Below are positions 24,962-34,457 of a stretch of DNA of 64,000 nt, one piece after another. A model generated the notes under the pieces. The model saw nothing but the letters and a program-made list of their open reading frames with translations, was not told where the DNA came from and searched no databases. The first letter of the stretch is position 1, and every line of letters begins with the position of its first letter. A program made the translations under genes and the position numbers. This DNA is from Streptomyces sp. TLI_171 (lineage in GTDB: Bacteria > Actinomycetota > Actinomycetes > Streptomycetales > Streptomycetaceae), in contig NZ_RAPS01000001.1 in assembly GCF_003610255.1 (NCBI RefSeq), positions 2,418,001 through 2,482,000 on the forward strand, written 5' to 3'.

Positions 24962-26125
24962 TCAGGTCTGGACGGCGGTGCCGTCCGCGCCGGTGGCGCC
25001 GCGGGTGTACCGCGGGTGGATGAGCCCGACGCAGGTGTAGGGGAGGTCGTCGATCTCCTCGACGGGGACGCCGCGCTGGGCGGCGAGCAGGCGGACGTGG
25101 TCGAGGTCCGCGCCGGCTCCGCGGCGGGCCAGGATGCGCCAGGGGACGCGGCGCAGCAGCACCCGGGTGGTCTCGCCGACGCCGGGCTTGACCAGGTTGA
25201 CGCTGTCGATGCCGTACTCGGCGCTGATCCGCTCGACGGCGGCCCAGCCCTCCCAGGTGGGGGCGCGGTCGGTGGCGGCGAGCCGGGCGGTCTCGGCGGC
25301 GACCGCGGGACCGACGGCGGGGAACGCCGCGGCGACGGTGTCGACGAACCGGCGGGAGACGTCGCCGTCGGCCAGGTCCCGGTAGAACTTGGCGCCGTGG
25401 AACTCGTCCGGCCCGATCAGGTCGGCGCGCAGCACGGTGCGGGAGATCAGGCCGGAGACGGTGGAGTTGAGGCAGGCGGACGGGATCAGGAAGTCGTCCC
25501 GGGTGCCGTAGGTGCGCACGCAGCTGCCGGGGTCGGCGAGGACGGCGAGTTCGGGGTCGAACCCGGTGCCGGCCAGCGCCTCGGCGAGCTCCCTGGTGAT
25601 CGCGCCCTTGCCCGTCCAGCCGTCGACGAAGACCACGTCGGCGGGGCGGTGGTGGGCGGCGAGGTGGCGCAGGGCGACGGTGTCGATGCCGCGGCCGCGG
25701 ACGATGGAGACGGTGTAGTGCGGGACGTCGAGCCCGTGGGCGTGGGCGAGCCAGCGGCGGATCAGGATGCCGACGGGCGTGCCGGCCCGGGCGAGCGAGG
25801 CGAGCACCAGGCGCGGGCCGCGCTCGCGCAGCAGCGTCTCGGCGACGGTGCCGACGGCGGTGGCGAGCCGGGTGGTGGAGGCCTCCAGCGCGGTGTGGAA
25901 CAGCTGCTGGTACTCGGCGCTGGGCTGGTACTCGACCGGCAGCGACTCGGCGTAGTGGGCGCCGCCGGACTGGACGGCCTCCTCGCGCTCCTCGGTGGGT
26001 GCTTCGAGGTGGACGTCGGAGAGGTCCTTGAGCAGCCAGGTGACGTCCGCGGCCGGGTAGCTGGAGAAGGCCGGTCCGTGCAGCGGGCGGGCGGCGGGCG
26101 GGGAAGGGGCGGTGTGCGCGGTCAT
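24962..26125 (-). CDS. StiP cysteine-protease/PELOTA RNA-binding domain protein
   Basis: A 387-residue protein. Residues about 20-275 form the StiP domain (YPAADVTWLLKDLSD; LASLARAGTPVGILIRRWL; VFVDGWTGKGAITREL; GSCVRTYGTRDDFLIPSACLNSTVSGL in parts), which also resembles phosphoribosyltransferase-like folds. The C-terminal part (about 295-375: GIDSVNLVKPGVGETTRVLLRR and YTCVGLIHPRYTRGA) matches the PELOTA RNA-binding module usually fused to it. It is one of the four co-directional genes of the predicted metabolite module of Ter systems. It may process or recognise an RNA or nucleotide; this is inference from domain studies. Confidence 0.88.
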   Translation of the reverse strand: MTAHTAPSPPAARPLHGPAFSSYPAADVTWLLKDLSDVHLEAPTEEREEAVQSGGAHYAESLPVEYQPSAEYQQLFHTALEASTTRLATAVGTVAETLLRERGPRLVLASLARAGTPVGILIRRWLAHAHGLDVPHYTVSIVRGRGIDTVALRHLAAHHRPADVVFVDGWTGKGAITRELAEALAGTGFDPELAVLADPGSCVRTYGTRDDFLIPSACLNSTVSGLISRTVLRADLIGPDEFHGAKFYRDLADGDVSRRFVDTVAAAFPAVGPAVAAETARLAATDRAPTWEGWAAVERISAEYGIDSVNLVKPGVGETTRVLLRRVPWRILARRGAGADLDHVRLLAAQRGVPVEEIDDLPYTCVGLIHPRYTRGATGADGTAVQT

Positions 26126-26185
26126 GCGGTGCCTTCAAGCAGGAGGACTGGGGTGATGCTCGGTCAGCGGATCGTCGGTGGGGCG

Positions 26186-27466
26186 TCAGGCGGGTGGCGC
26201 GGGGCGGTACGACGGGAGAACGGCGAGCACCACGTGGTCGGTGGCGGTGCGCAGCAGGGGCAGCAGGGCCCCGGGGCCGTGGTGCAGGGCGGGGGTGTCG
26301 GCGGGGTCGTCGACGACCAGGACGACGGTGTCGAAGCGGCGGGCGGGGTCGGCGCCCGGGGCGACGTTGTAGGCGTAGCGGTCGGTGGAGTCCGCCCCGG
26401 TGGGGTTGTCGTGGGCGGTGAACGCCAGCCGGGTGCGGATGGCGTAGCCGGGGTGGTCGAGGGCGAGCACCGGGGAGCGGGTGGTGGTGGAGAACCGGAC
26501 CTCGGTGTCGGGGAGCTGCTGCTGGAGGGCGTCGGCCAGCCGGAGCGGGGCGTACATGAGCTCCTCGAAGCCGAGCACCAGCACCCGCCCGGGGCGGGGG
26601 CCGACGGCCGCGGCGAGGGCGGCGCCCAGGGCGGGGAGGGCCTGGTCGAGCCGGCGGCGGTGGGCGGGGGTGAAGCCGTGCCGGCCGCCGTCGGGCAGTT
26701 CGGCGGGCCAGGGCAGGTGAGCGCGCGTCAGTTCGCCCTGCGGTCCGGCGGGGCCGGGCTCCTCGGGGGCGGCGTCGATCAGCTCCCGGGCCAGCTCCAG
26801 GACGCCTTCGGGCAGTTCGACGCCGCCGCTGGCGGTGGCCACCAGGTCGAGGCGGGCGCCGAGTTCGGCGGCGGCGGCGTGCAGCCGCTCCCGGTCGGCG
26901 GGGGTGCGCAGGTCGACCAGGGCGACCACCACGTACCGCTCGCGGGGGTGCGCGGCGTGCAGGGTCCGGATGGTGTTGAGGACGGTGCGGCCGGTGGAGA
27001 ACTCGTCGTCGACCAGGACCAGCGGGCCGTCGCCGGCCAGCAGCTCGGCGTCCTCCGGGAGCAGCAGGTGGCTGGTGGCGTGCGAGTGCTCCTCCTCGAA
27101 GCCGCCGATCGGGGCGACGCCGGGGACGGGCCGCCGGGTGGAGTGCAGGTAGGGCGCGTCGAGGCCGTCGGCGACGCTGTGCCCGAGCGCGGTCGCGGTC
27201 TCCGCGTAGCCGAGCACCACGGCGCGGGCGGCGTCCGCCGGGCCGAGCAGCTCGGCGACCCGGCGGCCCAGGTCGAGGCCGGCGCCGTGGACGACGGCGG
27301 GCCGCTGCGGGACGTGCTTGCCCAGCACCCGGGAGACCAGCAGGTGGGCGCGCTTGGGGTTGCGGCGCAGTGCGAGCCCGATCAGCGAGCTGAGCTCGGG
27401 ACCGCCGGTGAGGCGCAGGCCGAGCCGGTCGGTGACCCACTGGCCGGTCCACGTGTCGACGGTCAT
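26186..27466 (-). CDS. Phosphoribosyltransferase with TRSP domain
   Basis: A 426-residue protein. The N-terminal PRTase domain carries the PRPP-binding loop LVLVDDEFSTGRTVLNTI near residue 150. The C-terminal half includes the TRSP motif literally (TTTRSPVLALDHPGY near 318-332), which names this domain. Orotate-PRTase-like activity is predicted: transfer of a base to phosphoribosyl pyrophosphate. AGGAG lies 5 bases before the ATG at 27466; five extra residues upstream were dropped for this reason. It is a member of the Ter-type biosynthetic operon with the flanking StiP and lyase genes. Confidence 0.9.
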   Translation of the reverse strand: MTVDTWTGQWVTDRLGLRLTGGPELSSLIGLALRRNPKRAHLLVSRVLGKHVPQRPAVVHGAGLDLGRRVAELLGPADAARAVVLGYAETATALGHSVADGLDAPYLHSTRRPVPGVAPIGGFEEEHSHATSHLLLPEDAELLAGDGPLVLVDDEFSTGRTVLNTIRTLHAAHPRERYVVVALVDLRTPADRERLHAAAAELGARLDLVATASGGVELPEGVLELARELIDAAPEEPGPAGPQGELTRAHLPWPAELPDGGRHGFTPAHRRRLDQALPALGAALAAAVGPRPGRVLVLGFEELMYAPLRLADALQQQLPDTEVRFSTTTRSPVLALDHPGYAIRTRLAFTAHDNPTGADSTDRYAYNVAPGADPARRFDTVVLVVDDPADTPALHHGPGALLPLLRTATDHVVLAVLPSYRPAPPA

Positions 27467-27659
27467 CGGAGCTCCTGTCACTGTGACGGGTGGTGCTGGT
27501 GGTGCGCGGCGGGGCGCACGGGCGTGCGGTCCGGGTTCGAGACTACGGGGCGCGGCGGGGCACGCGGATCGGCCGACCGGCCAGTGGACCCGCGCCGATC
27601 AGCCAGAACACCGGAGCCGTCCGGCCGACGGCGCCGTCAATCGTTCGGCTGACGCACCG

Positions 27660-28832
27660 TCAGCCGACGCAGGCGGAGAGCAGTTCGGCGAACGACACCT
27701 CGGCCTTGGCGACGCCGAACACCTCGGCGCGCAGCAGCACCCGCTCGGCCCAGGCCCGGTGCGGCTTGGCCTCGTTCATCTTGTTGGTGTACGCGGAGCG
27801 GCTGACCCCGCCGCCGCCCCGGTGCTGGTGCAGGATGTCGCGGGCGTCGCACAGTTCCTCGTGGGTGACCACGGACAGCGCGTGCACGGCCGCGACGTGG
27901 CTGGGGTGGATGCAGGTCTTGCCGAGCAGCCCGTTGGCCCGGTCGAGCTCGATCTCCCGGATCAGCCCGTCCAGGTCGTGCTCGATCAGCCGCTGCCGGA
28001 CCCGGTCGGCGGGCGGGGTGGCCTCGGTGAACGGGGTGCGGCGCAGCTGCGGCTTGAACATCCGCTCCTGCAGCGGGAAGTACTCCCAGACCGGCCCGGT
28101 GATGGTGTGCCCGCTGCCGTCGGCCCGGCCGAGCACGTTGACCACGTCGCCGATCACGCCGGCCACCAGCGCGACGTCGTAGGCGGTCAGGTCGGGCGAG
28201 CGGCGCAGCCCGTACGCGGAGCACAGGTCGGTGACGCCCAGGCGGACGGCGAGCACCCGCTCGCGGTGCTTGTCGAGCAGCCGGGCGATGCCGTACAGCT
28301 GCTCGCGGCGGCTCTCCAGGTGGGCGAGTTCCGGCGACTCCAGCACCGGCATGACGAACAGCCGCTGCCCGCTGCGCTCCTCGGCGCCGGTGAGCGCCTC
28401 CAGGAACGGCAGGCCGCTGTCCTCGGTGAACTTGGGCACCACGAAGCCGCTGAGCAGCCGCAGCGCGCCGCCCAGCCGCGCGGTCAGGTCGGTGATCTGC
28501 TCGGCGGTGCGGACCCGGACGAACAGCAGCGGCAGCTCCGCGTCGGCGTCCTGCTCGGCCAGTTCGGTGAGCTGGGCGACCAGGTTCTGCTCGGCGCCGT
28601 CCACCTCGTGGTCGGCGATCGCGTCCTCCAGGCACAGCACCATGGAGACCACGCCGCGGGCCGCCTGCCGGCGGACGTCGCGGGCCAGCGTGGTCCGGGT
28701 GGCGGGGCTGTAGAGCGTGGCGCCGAGCGCGGTGGCGAGGACGGCGGCCTCGGCGTCCCGGTCGAAGGCGGCGGGCTGCTCGAGAAAGAGCCGGCTGCGG
28801 ACGTCGTCCGCGAGATGCCCGAAGTGGCGCAA
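27660..28832 (-). CDS. HpcH/HpaI (CitE-like) aldolase/lyase of a Ter-type module
   Basis: A 390-residue TIM-barrel lyase. The motifs match the citE/malyl-CoA lyase family: SMVLCLEDAI (metal-binding Glu-Asp), LFVRVRT, VVPKFTED, VMPVLESPE (Glu metal ligand) and CIHPSHVAAVH near the C-terminus. It is first in the minus-strand set of four genes (lyase, PRTase, StiP, HAD). The gene is divergent from a TerD gene across 298 bp, so one control region could drive both halves of the Ter locus. The substrate is not known; a C-C bond cleavage or aldol step on a nucleotide precursor has been proposed for this family. Confidence 0.9.
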   Translation of the reverse strand: MRHFGHLADDVRSRLFLEQPAAFDRDAEAAVLATALGATLYSPATRTTLARDVRRQAARGVVSMVLCLEDAIADHEVDGAEQNLVAQLTELAEQDADAELPLLFVRVRTAEQITDLTARLGGALRLLSGFVVPKFTEDSGLPFLEALTGAEERSGQRLFVMPVLESPELAHLESRREQLYGIARLLDKHRERVLAVRLGVTDLCSAYGLRRSPDLTAYDVALVAGVIGDVVNVLGRADGSGHTITGPVWEYFPLQERMFKPQLRRTPFTEATPPADRVRQRLIEHDLDGLIREIELDRANGLLGKTCIHPSHVAAVHALSVVTHEELCDARDILHQHRGGGGVSRSAYTNKMNEAKPHRAWAERVLLRAEVFGVAKAEVSFAELLSACVG

Positions 28833-29008
28833 AATGCTCTCCCGCTGTGGTCTGGTGGGCCCCGCTTGGGGGCGGGAACGGCTGACGCCTCTTCACCATG
28901 GGACGGTCGGCGCGGCCGGAAAGTTCGCCGCAGCGCCGACGCCGTCGCGGGATGGGGAGCACCGGGGCCGTTGGCCGCTTATCGTACGGCCGGACGACCT
29001 CGGCGAAA

Positions 29009-29028
29009 GAGTTCGAAACATCGAATTC
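29009..29028. promoter_or_regulatory. Imperfect 20-bp palindrome in the Ter divergent promoter
   Basis: GAGTTCGA-AACA-TCGAATTC (one mismatched pair), core TTCGA-N4-TCGAA. It lies between the lyase gene and the TerD gene with the repeat-rich tail, and could serve as an operator for both. Confidence 0.4.
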
Positions 29029-29130
29029 TCGCAAGATTGTCGAGGCCGTCATCCGGGGCCGGCGCCGGGGCACGCCGATGCCGCGCCCCGCGTTGTCCCG
29101 GGCCCCGGGCAGGCGGCAGGATGGTGCGCT

Positions 29131-30207
29131 ATGACGCACGTGATGGCGAAGGGCGCCAATATCCCGCTGACGGCCGCCGCCGTCCGTGCCGTCCTGCGCT
29201 GGGCGGACACCCCGGGCATCCCGGACGTGGACGCCTCCGCCCTGCTGCTGGCCGGCCACGGCAAGGTCCGCACGGACACCGACTTCGTGTTCTACAACCA
29301 GCCGCGGCACCCGTCCGGCCTGGTCCGGCACCTGCCCAAGCAGGCCGCGGACGGCGAGGTCTGGGACTCCCTGGAGATCGACCTGGCGAAGCTCCCCGCC
29401 GAGGTCGACAAGGTGGTGCTGGCCGGGTCCGCGGAGGGCGGCGCGTTCCCCGCGGTGCCGAACCTGCGGGTGCTGCTGTTCGACGCCGGCGCGCCCGAAG
29501 GGACGCCCGCGCTGGCCGAGTTCGCGATCGACGAGCACGAGCAGGTGACCGCGCTGGTCGCCGCCGAGCTGTACCGCCGGGCCGGCGGCTGGAAGTTCCG
29601 CGCCGTCGGTCAGGGCTACCTGGACGGACTGGTCGCGCTGGCCACCGACTTCGGCATCACCGTCGAGGACGACGCCGCGGCCGGCCGCTCCCCGGGCGCC
29701 GACCCGCGCCTGCCGCAGCAGGCCGCCGACGCCGACCGGCCGCAGCCCGCACCGCTCCCCGTCGACGAGGACGACTGGACGCTCGCCCCGGCGATGCCCG
29801 CCGCGGCCCGGGCCGCGGAGCAGGCCCCGCCGGAACCGGCCCCCGAGCCGCAGGCGCCCGCCGCCCCGCCGCCGCCCGCGCTGCCGCCGACCGTGCACCA
29901 CGCGCCGCCCACCGGCGCGCAGCCGCCCGTCCCCGCCCCCGGCGGCTACGGCTACCCGCAACAACCGCCGCAGCAACCGCAGCACGGGTACGGCTACCCC
30001 CAGCCCCCGGCCCAGCCGCAGCCGCAGGCCGGCGGCTACGGCTACCCCCAGCCGGCCGCCGCCGGGTACGGGTACCCGCAGCAGCCCCAGCAGGCGGGCT
30101 ACGGCTACCCGCAGCAGCAGCCGCAGCAGCAGCAACCCCAGCCGCCGCAGCAGGCGGGCCGGCCGTTCGCGATGCCGCCGCAGGGGCCGCAGTTCCAGCC
30201 CCGCTGA
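29131..30207 (+). CDS. TerD-family protein with a Pro/Gln/Tyr-rich repeat tail
   Basis: A 358-residue protein. Residues 1-180 form a TerD domain ([59 protein letters not shown]). The calcium-binding loop DNxTGxGxGDDE of canonical TerD is missing; HLPKQAADGEVWDSLEI stands there. From about 190 the chain is Pro/Ala-rich and then carries five GYGYPQ repeats within a Gln/Pro-rich low-complexity tail (about 270-340). Such tails resemble prion-like, self-associating sequences. It is divergent from the Ter-type metabolite genes and may organise a membrane-associated TerD assembly. The function is inferred. Confidence 0.85.
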   Translation: MTHVMAKGANIPLTAAAVRAVLRWADTPGIPDVDASALLLAGHGKVRTDTDFVFYNQPRHPSGLVRHLPKQAADGEVWDSLEIDLAKLPAEVDKVVLAGSAEGGAFPAVPNLRVLLFDAGAPEGTPALAEFAIDEHEQVTALVAAELYRRAGGWKFRAVGQGYLDGLVALATDFGITVEDDAAAGRSPGADPRLPQQAADADRPQPAPLPVDEDDWTLAPAMPAAARAAEQAPPEPAPEPQAPAAPPPPALPPTVHHAPPTGAQPPVPAPGGYGYPQQPPQQPQHGYGYPQPPAQPQPQAGGYGYPQPAAAGYGYPQQPQQAGYGYPQQQPQQQQPQPPQQAGRPFAMPPQGPQFQPR

Positions 30208-30225
30208 GCCGCGCCCGGCCCGGGG

Positions 30226-30966
30226 CTAACTCCCGGGCTGGGAGGGGGTCTTGTACCCGCGCTCCCACTGCATGCCGAAGCCGTACAGCCGGTCCAGGTC
30301 GGACTGGAAGCCGTGCACGTAGCGGACCTCGCGACGGATCGTCAGCTTGCCGTCGCCGTCGTTCTCGATCAGCACCACCGCACACGAACGGGCGGCGGGG
30401 GCACGCTCGTCCAGCTTGATCTCGATCCGCGGCCCGCTCTGCGGGACGATGGTCACCACCGCGTGGGTGCGGTCGAAGGCGGGCGTGTCGTCGTAGATGT
30501 AGACGAAGATCAGCAGCCGCTTGAACTTGTCCTTCTTCTCCAGGTTGATGTGCATCGTCTCGCCGGACGGCGCGCCCGACACGTCGTCACCGGAGAGCTT
30601 GATGTACGGCGGCTTGGTCAGGTCGCCGAACAGCCGGCCCAGCGGCTGCACCACGCCCCGGGTGCCGTCGGTCAGTTCGTACATGCACGCCAGGTCGAGG
30701 TCCACGCCGAGCGGCGCCGACCCGGCGGTGGCCGGCTCCAGCGGGCGCAGGATCCGCGGGTCGAAGAACCGCCGCAGCGCCCCGCCCGCACCCGGGCGCT
30801 CCGCGTTCCGGGTCGACCAGTGCAGGTTGATGTACAGGTAGCCGGTGGTGGCCGCGGAGCCGGTGATGGCGTGCTGCGGCTGCGATTTGGTCAGCGTGAC
30901 CTTGAACTGCCCTCCGGTGTCGAAGTTGTCGCGGTCCCCTTTCAGGAACTCCCACACCGAGACCAT
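30226..30966 (-). CDS. TerA-like/TerD-superfamily tellurium resistance protein
   Basis: A 246-residue protein. It begins MVSVWEFLKGDRDNFDTG, followed by FKVTLTKSQPQ, LDLACMYELTDG, IKLSGDDVSGAPSGETMHINL (a DxxxGxxxGE-like metal site) and LLIFVYIYDD, the arrangement of TerA-type paralogues. The ATG at 30966 was chosen because GGAGG stands 5 bases upstream; an ATG 16 codons earlier lacks a site. It converges on the preceding TerD gene and is divergent from the DUF2637 gene. The expected role is metal-dependent membrane-associated stress response. Confidence 0.82.
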   Translation of the reverse strand: MVSVWEFLKGDRDNFDTGGQFKVTLTKSQPQHAITGSAATTGYLYINLHWSTRNAERPGAGGALRRFFDPRILRPLEPATAGSAPLGVDLDLACMYELTDGTRGVVQPLGRLFGDLTKPPYIKLSGDDVSGAPSGETMHINLEKKDKFKRLLIFVYIYDDTPAFDRTHAVVTIVPQSGPRIEIKLDERAPAARSCAVVLIENDGDGKLTIRREVRYVHGFQSDLDRLYGFGMQWERGYKTPSQPGS

Positions 30967-31184
30967 CGTGTCCTCCCCCAGCACCGGTACCTTCTCGTCC
31001 TCTCCAATACCCATCCGGAGGGTGCTGAGTCAACGTCAACCCCTCGGCGGGCCCTGCTGGCAGAGGGATCGTCACTCCCGTACGATGCCTGCCCTCCGGA
31101 CGCGATATCGTCTCTCCGCACAGGTGTACCGTGCGTCACCTCTCCTCCCCCCTGCCCTTGCGGAAAGCCGAGGCCCTCCCCGCG

Positions 31185-32287
31185 ATGAACCTCTCCTCCA
31201 TACAGTTGGTCTGGGCCGTGGTAATCGGCGCGGCCCTGCTGTTCACCGCCATCCTGGTGGCCTTCCTGCGCTTCAAGAACAACAAGGTCGAAGAGTCCGG
31301 CGACTCCTGGGAGCGCAGCGAGGAGCGCCGCCGCCGCAAGGAAGCCATCTACGGCGGCGCCTCGTACGTCCTGCTGTTCTGCTGCGCCGGCGTGGCGGCC
31401 GCGCTGTCGTTCCACGGCCTGGTCGGCTTCGGCCAGCAGAACCTGAACCTGTCCGGCGGCTGGGAGTACCTGGTCCCGTTCGGCCTCGACGGCGCGGCCA
31501 TGTTCTGCTCGGTCCTCGCGGTCCGCGAGGCCAGCCACGGCGACGCGGCGCTCGGCTCGCGCATGCTGGTCTGGCTGTTCGCCGTCGCCTCGGCCTGGTT
31601 CAACTGGGTGCACGCCCCGCGCGGCGGCGCGCACGACGGCGCCCCGCAGTTCTTCGCCGGCATGTCGATCTCGGCGGCCGTGCTGTTCGACCGCGCCCTG
31701 AAGCAGACCCGCCGTGCCGCGCTGCGCGAGCAGGGCCTGGTCCCCCGCCCGCTGCCGCAGATCCGCGTGGTCCGCTGGCTGCGCGCCCCCGCGAGACCTA
31801 CGCGGCCTGGTCGCTGATGCTGCTGGAGAACGTGCGCAGCCTGGACGAGGCCGTCGAGGAGGTGCGCGAGGAGCGCCAGGCGAAGATGGACGCCAAGCTG
31901 CGCGCCCGCAGCGCCGACCGCCGCGAGCGGGCCGAGCTGAAGGCGATCGCCCGCCAGGGCGGCGTCCTGGCCCGTGCCCGGCACGCCCGCCAGGTTCCCG
32001 CGCTGGCCGCGGCGGGCGACACCTCGTCCTCCGCAACGGAGCCTGCTCTAGCCCCCGAGGAAACCACCCTCGACCGGGTCAGCGCCTCCGCCCTGGAGCC
32101 CGCCGCCCTCAACGCCGGCCGCCGTCCCCGGGCCGCCGTCGAATCCACCAGCAGCACCAGCAGCAGCCCGTACTCGTCCTCGTACTCCTCCAGCGTCGAC
32201 CTGACGACGGACGAGGACACCCTGTCGATGCCGAAGCTGGACTCGCTGGAGCGCAAGCTCCGCGCCATCGAGCAGCAGCTCGGCTAG
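31185..32287 (+). pseudogene. DUF2637 membrane protein with coiled C-terminus, frameshifted
   Basis: The first frame encodes a four-helix DUF2637 protein (VWAVVIGAALLFTAILVAFL; GGASYVLLFCCAGVAAAL; EYLVPFGLDGAAMFCSVLAVRE; MLVWLFAVASAWFNWVHAP) up to VVRWLRAP near 31788. The natural continuation RETYAAWSLMLLENVRS, an Arg/Glu-rich helix and a Ser-rich tail ending LERKLRAIEQQLG lie in the next frame to 32287. Adding one C to the five-C run at 31786-31790 restores a 367-residue protein. The ATG at 31185 is used; a GTG at 31131 is an alternative. DUF2637 is common near plasmid-transfer (Spd) and Ter genes. It could be a real break or an assembly error. Confidence 0.82.
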
Positions 32288-32290
32288 CTC

Positions 32291-32358
32291 CACCGCAACG
32301 CGAAAGCCGCGCCCACCGAGGGAGGTTCCCCGGTGGGCGCGGCTTTCGCGTTGCGGTG
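32291..32358. terminator. 28-bp perfect hairpin terminator
   Basis: Arms 32291-32318 and 32331-32358 are exact reverse complements around a 12-base loop. They sit 3 bases past the DUF2637 reading frame and 2 bases before the convergent DUF475 stop. Bidirectional. Confidence 0.9.
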
Positions 32359-32360
32359 CG

Positions 32361-33446
32361 TCAGCTTTCCGCCGACGCACCTTCGAGCGCCTGTTCGCGC
32401 TTGTTGCGGACCATCGACGAGGCGAGGGCCGCACCGATGAAGGCGACGCCGATCAGGCCGGTGACGATCTCCGGGATGTGGAACTTGATCGAGGCGAGCA
32501 GGATCAGCGCCAGCGCGCCGATCGCGTAGTGCGCGCCGTGCTCCAGGTACACGTAGTCGTCCAGGGTGCCCTTGCGGACCAGGAAGACGGTCAGCGAACG
32601 GATGTACATCGCGCCGATGCCGAGGCCCAGGGTGATCTGGAAGATGTCCTGGGAGATCGCGAACGCGCCGACCACGCCGTCGAAGGAGAACGACGCGTCG
32701 AGGACCTCCAGGTAGATGAAGAGGAAGAACGCGGCCTTGCCGCCGACCTGGACGATCGACTTCCCGCTGCGCTCGGCCGCCTCCTCTTCCTCCTGCTGGT
32801 GCTCCAGGCCGGACTCGAAGACCTCGGAGAGGCCGTTCACGGCGAGGTAGGTGGCGAGGCCGCAGACACCGGCCAGCAGCACCGTCTCGGCGCGGTCACC
32901 GGCGAAGAAGCGCGAGGACAGGGCGAGCACGACCAGCGCGATGACCGAGGAGAGCGCGTCCAGCTTGCCGATCTTCTCCAGCGGCTTCTCCAGCCAGCGC
33001 AGCCAGTTGAAGTCCTTCTCCTCGAAGATGAAGTCGAGGAAGATCATCAGCAGGAAGATGCCGCCGAAGGCCGCGATGGCCGGGTTGGCGTCCTCCAGGT
33101 ACTGGGCGTAGGTGAGGCCGTCGTGCGTCTTGCTGGAGTCGAGGGCCAGCTCGATGACGGTCCCGGGGCTGAGGTGCGCGGTGAGGCCGACGACCAGCAG
33201 CGGGAAGACCAGCCGCATGCCGAACACCGCGATCAGCACGCCGACCGTGAGGAACAGCTTCTGCCAGAAGGCGTTCATCCGCTTCAGGACGGTGGCGTTG
33301 ACGACGGCGTTGTCGAAGGACAGGGAGATCTCGAGGATCGAGAGGATCAGGACGACGCCGAATCCTTCGGCCCCCCAGATCAGGCCGGCGGCGATCAGGC
33401 CGGCGATCGTGATGGCGAAGGACCATCCGAACGTACGGAGGAACAC
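32361..33446 (-). CDS. DUF475/TerC-like integral membrane protein
   Basis: A 361-residue protein with about nine membrane helices. The paired TerC signatures are LEISLSFDNAVVNA (about 38-51) and LDASFSFDGVVGAF (about 244-257), each with a membrane-embedded Asp thought to bind metal. A charged cytoplasmic loop (EHQQEEEEAAERSGK) lies before the second. DUF475 proteins are TerC relatives. In Ter models TerC is the membrane centre with which TerD-type proteins associate. It sits 51 bases downstream of a terD gene on the same strand, probably as an operon. It starts at GTG. Confidence 0.92.
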   Translation of the reverse strand: MFLRTFGWSFAITIAGLIAAGLIWGAEGFGVVLILSILEISLSFDNAVVNATVLKRMNAFWQKLFLTVGVLIAVFGMRLVFPLLVVGLTAHLSPGTVIELALDSSKTHDGLTYAQYLEDANPAIAAFGGIFLLMIFLDFIFEEKDFNWLRWLEKPLEKIGKLDALSSVIALVVLALSSRFFAGDRAETVLLAGVCGLATYLAVNGLSEVFESGLEHQQEEEEAAERSGKSIVQVGGKAAFFLFIYLEVLDASFSFDGVVGAFAISQDIFQITLGLGIGAMYIRSLTVFLVRKGTLDDYVYLEHGAHYAIGALALILLASIKFHIPEIVTGLIGVAFIGAALASSMVRNKREQALEGASAES

Positions 33447-33497
33447 GGGGTCGGTTACCTTTCTGGCTACCGGAATTGACCCATTCCGGACTGGCTG

Positions 33498-34073
33498 TTA
33501 CTGAACGTTGACGCCGAAGTCGAGCGCGATCCCGCGCAGGCCGGAGGCGTAACCCTGGCCCACCGCGCGGAACTTCCACTCGCCCTGGTAGCGGTACAGC
33601 TCGCCGAAGATCATCGCGGTCTCGCCGGACGCGTCCTCGGACAGGTCGTAGCGCGCGATCTCGCTGCCGTCGGCCAGGTTGACCACCCGGATGTAGGCGT
33701 TGGAGACCTGCCCGAAGCTCTGCAGCCGGGCGTCGGCGTCGTAGATGGAGACGGCGAAGACGACCTTGTCGATCTGCACCGGCACGAGGTCGAGGTGGAC
33801 CTGCACCACCTCGTCGTCACCGTCACCGTCACCGGTGAGGTTGTCGCCCTGGTGCTCGACCGAGCCCTCGGGGCTGCGCAGGTTGTTGTAGAACACGAAG
33901 TACTCGTCGCCGAGGACCCGACCGCTGGAGCACAGCAGTGCGCTGGCGTCCAGGTCGAAGGGCGCGCCGGTGGTGGACCGGGCGTCCCAGCCGAGGCCGA
34001 TCTGAACCTGCGTCAGGTTCGGGGCGGCCTTGGTCAGCGAGACGTTTCCGCCCTTGGCGAGGGTGACGGACAT
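33498..34073 (-). CDS. terD: TerD-family calcium-binding stress protein
   Basis: A 191-residue canonical Ter[16 protein letters not shown] start, FDLDASALL (about 39-47), the calcium loop [13 protein letters not shown] (76-88), [16 protein letters not shown] and [17 protein letters not shown] precedes the ATG. It is transcribed toward the DUF475/TerC gene, 51 bases away, and divergent from a protein kinase gene. TerD proteins bind calcium and associate with the membrane under tellurite, phage or oxidative stress. The calcium-loop Asp and Asn ligands are all present. Confidence 0.95.
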   Translation of the reverse strand: MSVTLAKGGNVSLTKAAPNLTQVQIGLGWDARSTTGAPFDLDASALLCSSGRVLGDEYFVFYNNLRSPEGSVEHQGDNLTGDGDGDDEVVQVHLDLVPVQIDKVVFAVSIYDADARLQSFGQVSNAYIRVVNLADGSEIARYDLSEDASGETAMIFGELYRYQGEWKFRAVGQGYASGLRGIALDFGVNVQ

Positions 34074-34457
34074 CGGACTTTCCTCCCAGCTCCCGTCTCC
34101 GGGGCTCCCGGGGTGTGCATCGGTGGACTTGCCGTCGGACCGCCCGGGAGGGCCGGTCCGGCGGGGCGCGTCCGGCGGACGCACCCCAAGAGATCTACGC
34201 CCCCGAGCGGCCGCGCAGTGCTGCACACCCGACTGAACTTCCTGAACTCCGCGCTCCGCCCGGCCCGGTTGACGCCCCGAAGGCCCTGGGCCGCCCCGTG
34301 CACGCTCCCCGGCCGGGGTACGGATCACGGGCGAATCTATCAAGTGCCCGCCCCGGCCCCTCCGGCGGCAACCGGCTCCCACCCGCCCGGTACGCTGCGG
34401 CCCTGTCGCCGGAGCACCCATCGGCGCCGCACGGAGAGTCAACGGGGGTACCAGGCA
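34074..34457. other. 384-bp divergent region between terD and the kinase gene
   Basis: No gene seen. GGTTGACG near 34268 is a candidate -35 element and a relatively AT-rich stretch lies at about 34320-34345 (CACGGGCGAATCTATCAAG). Both promoters should lie here. Confidence 0.5.

Noticed and set aside
24045..27652. Very long open frames of over 1,000 codons on both strands opposite the HAD, StiP and PRTase genes
   Set aside because: They are shadows created by high GC3 in real genes. They are Pro/Arg/Gly-rich, lack domain motifs and ribosome sites, and cross several real gene ends.
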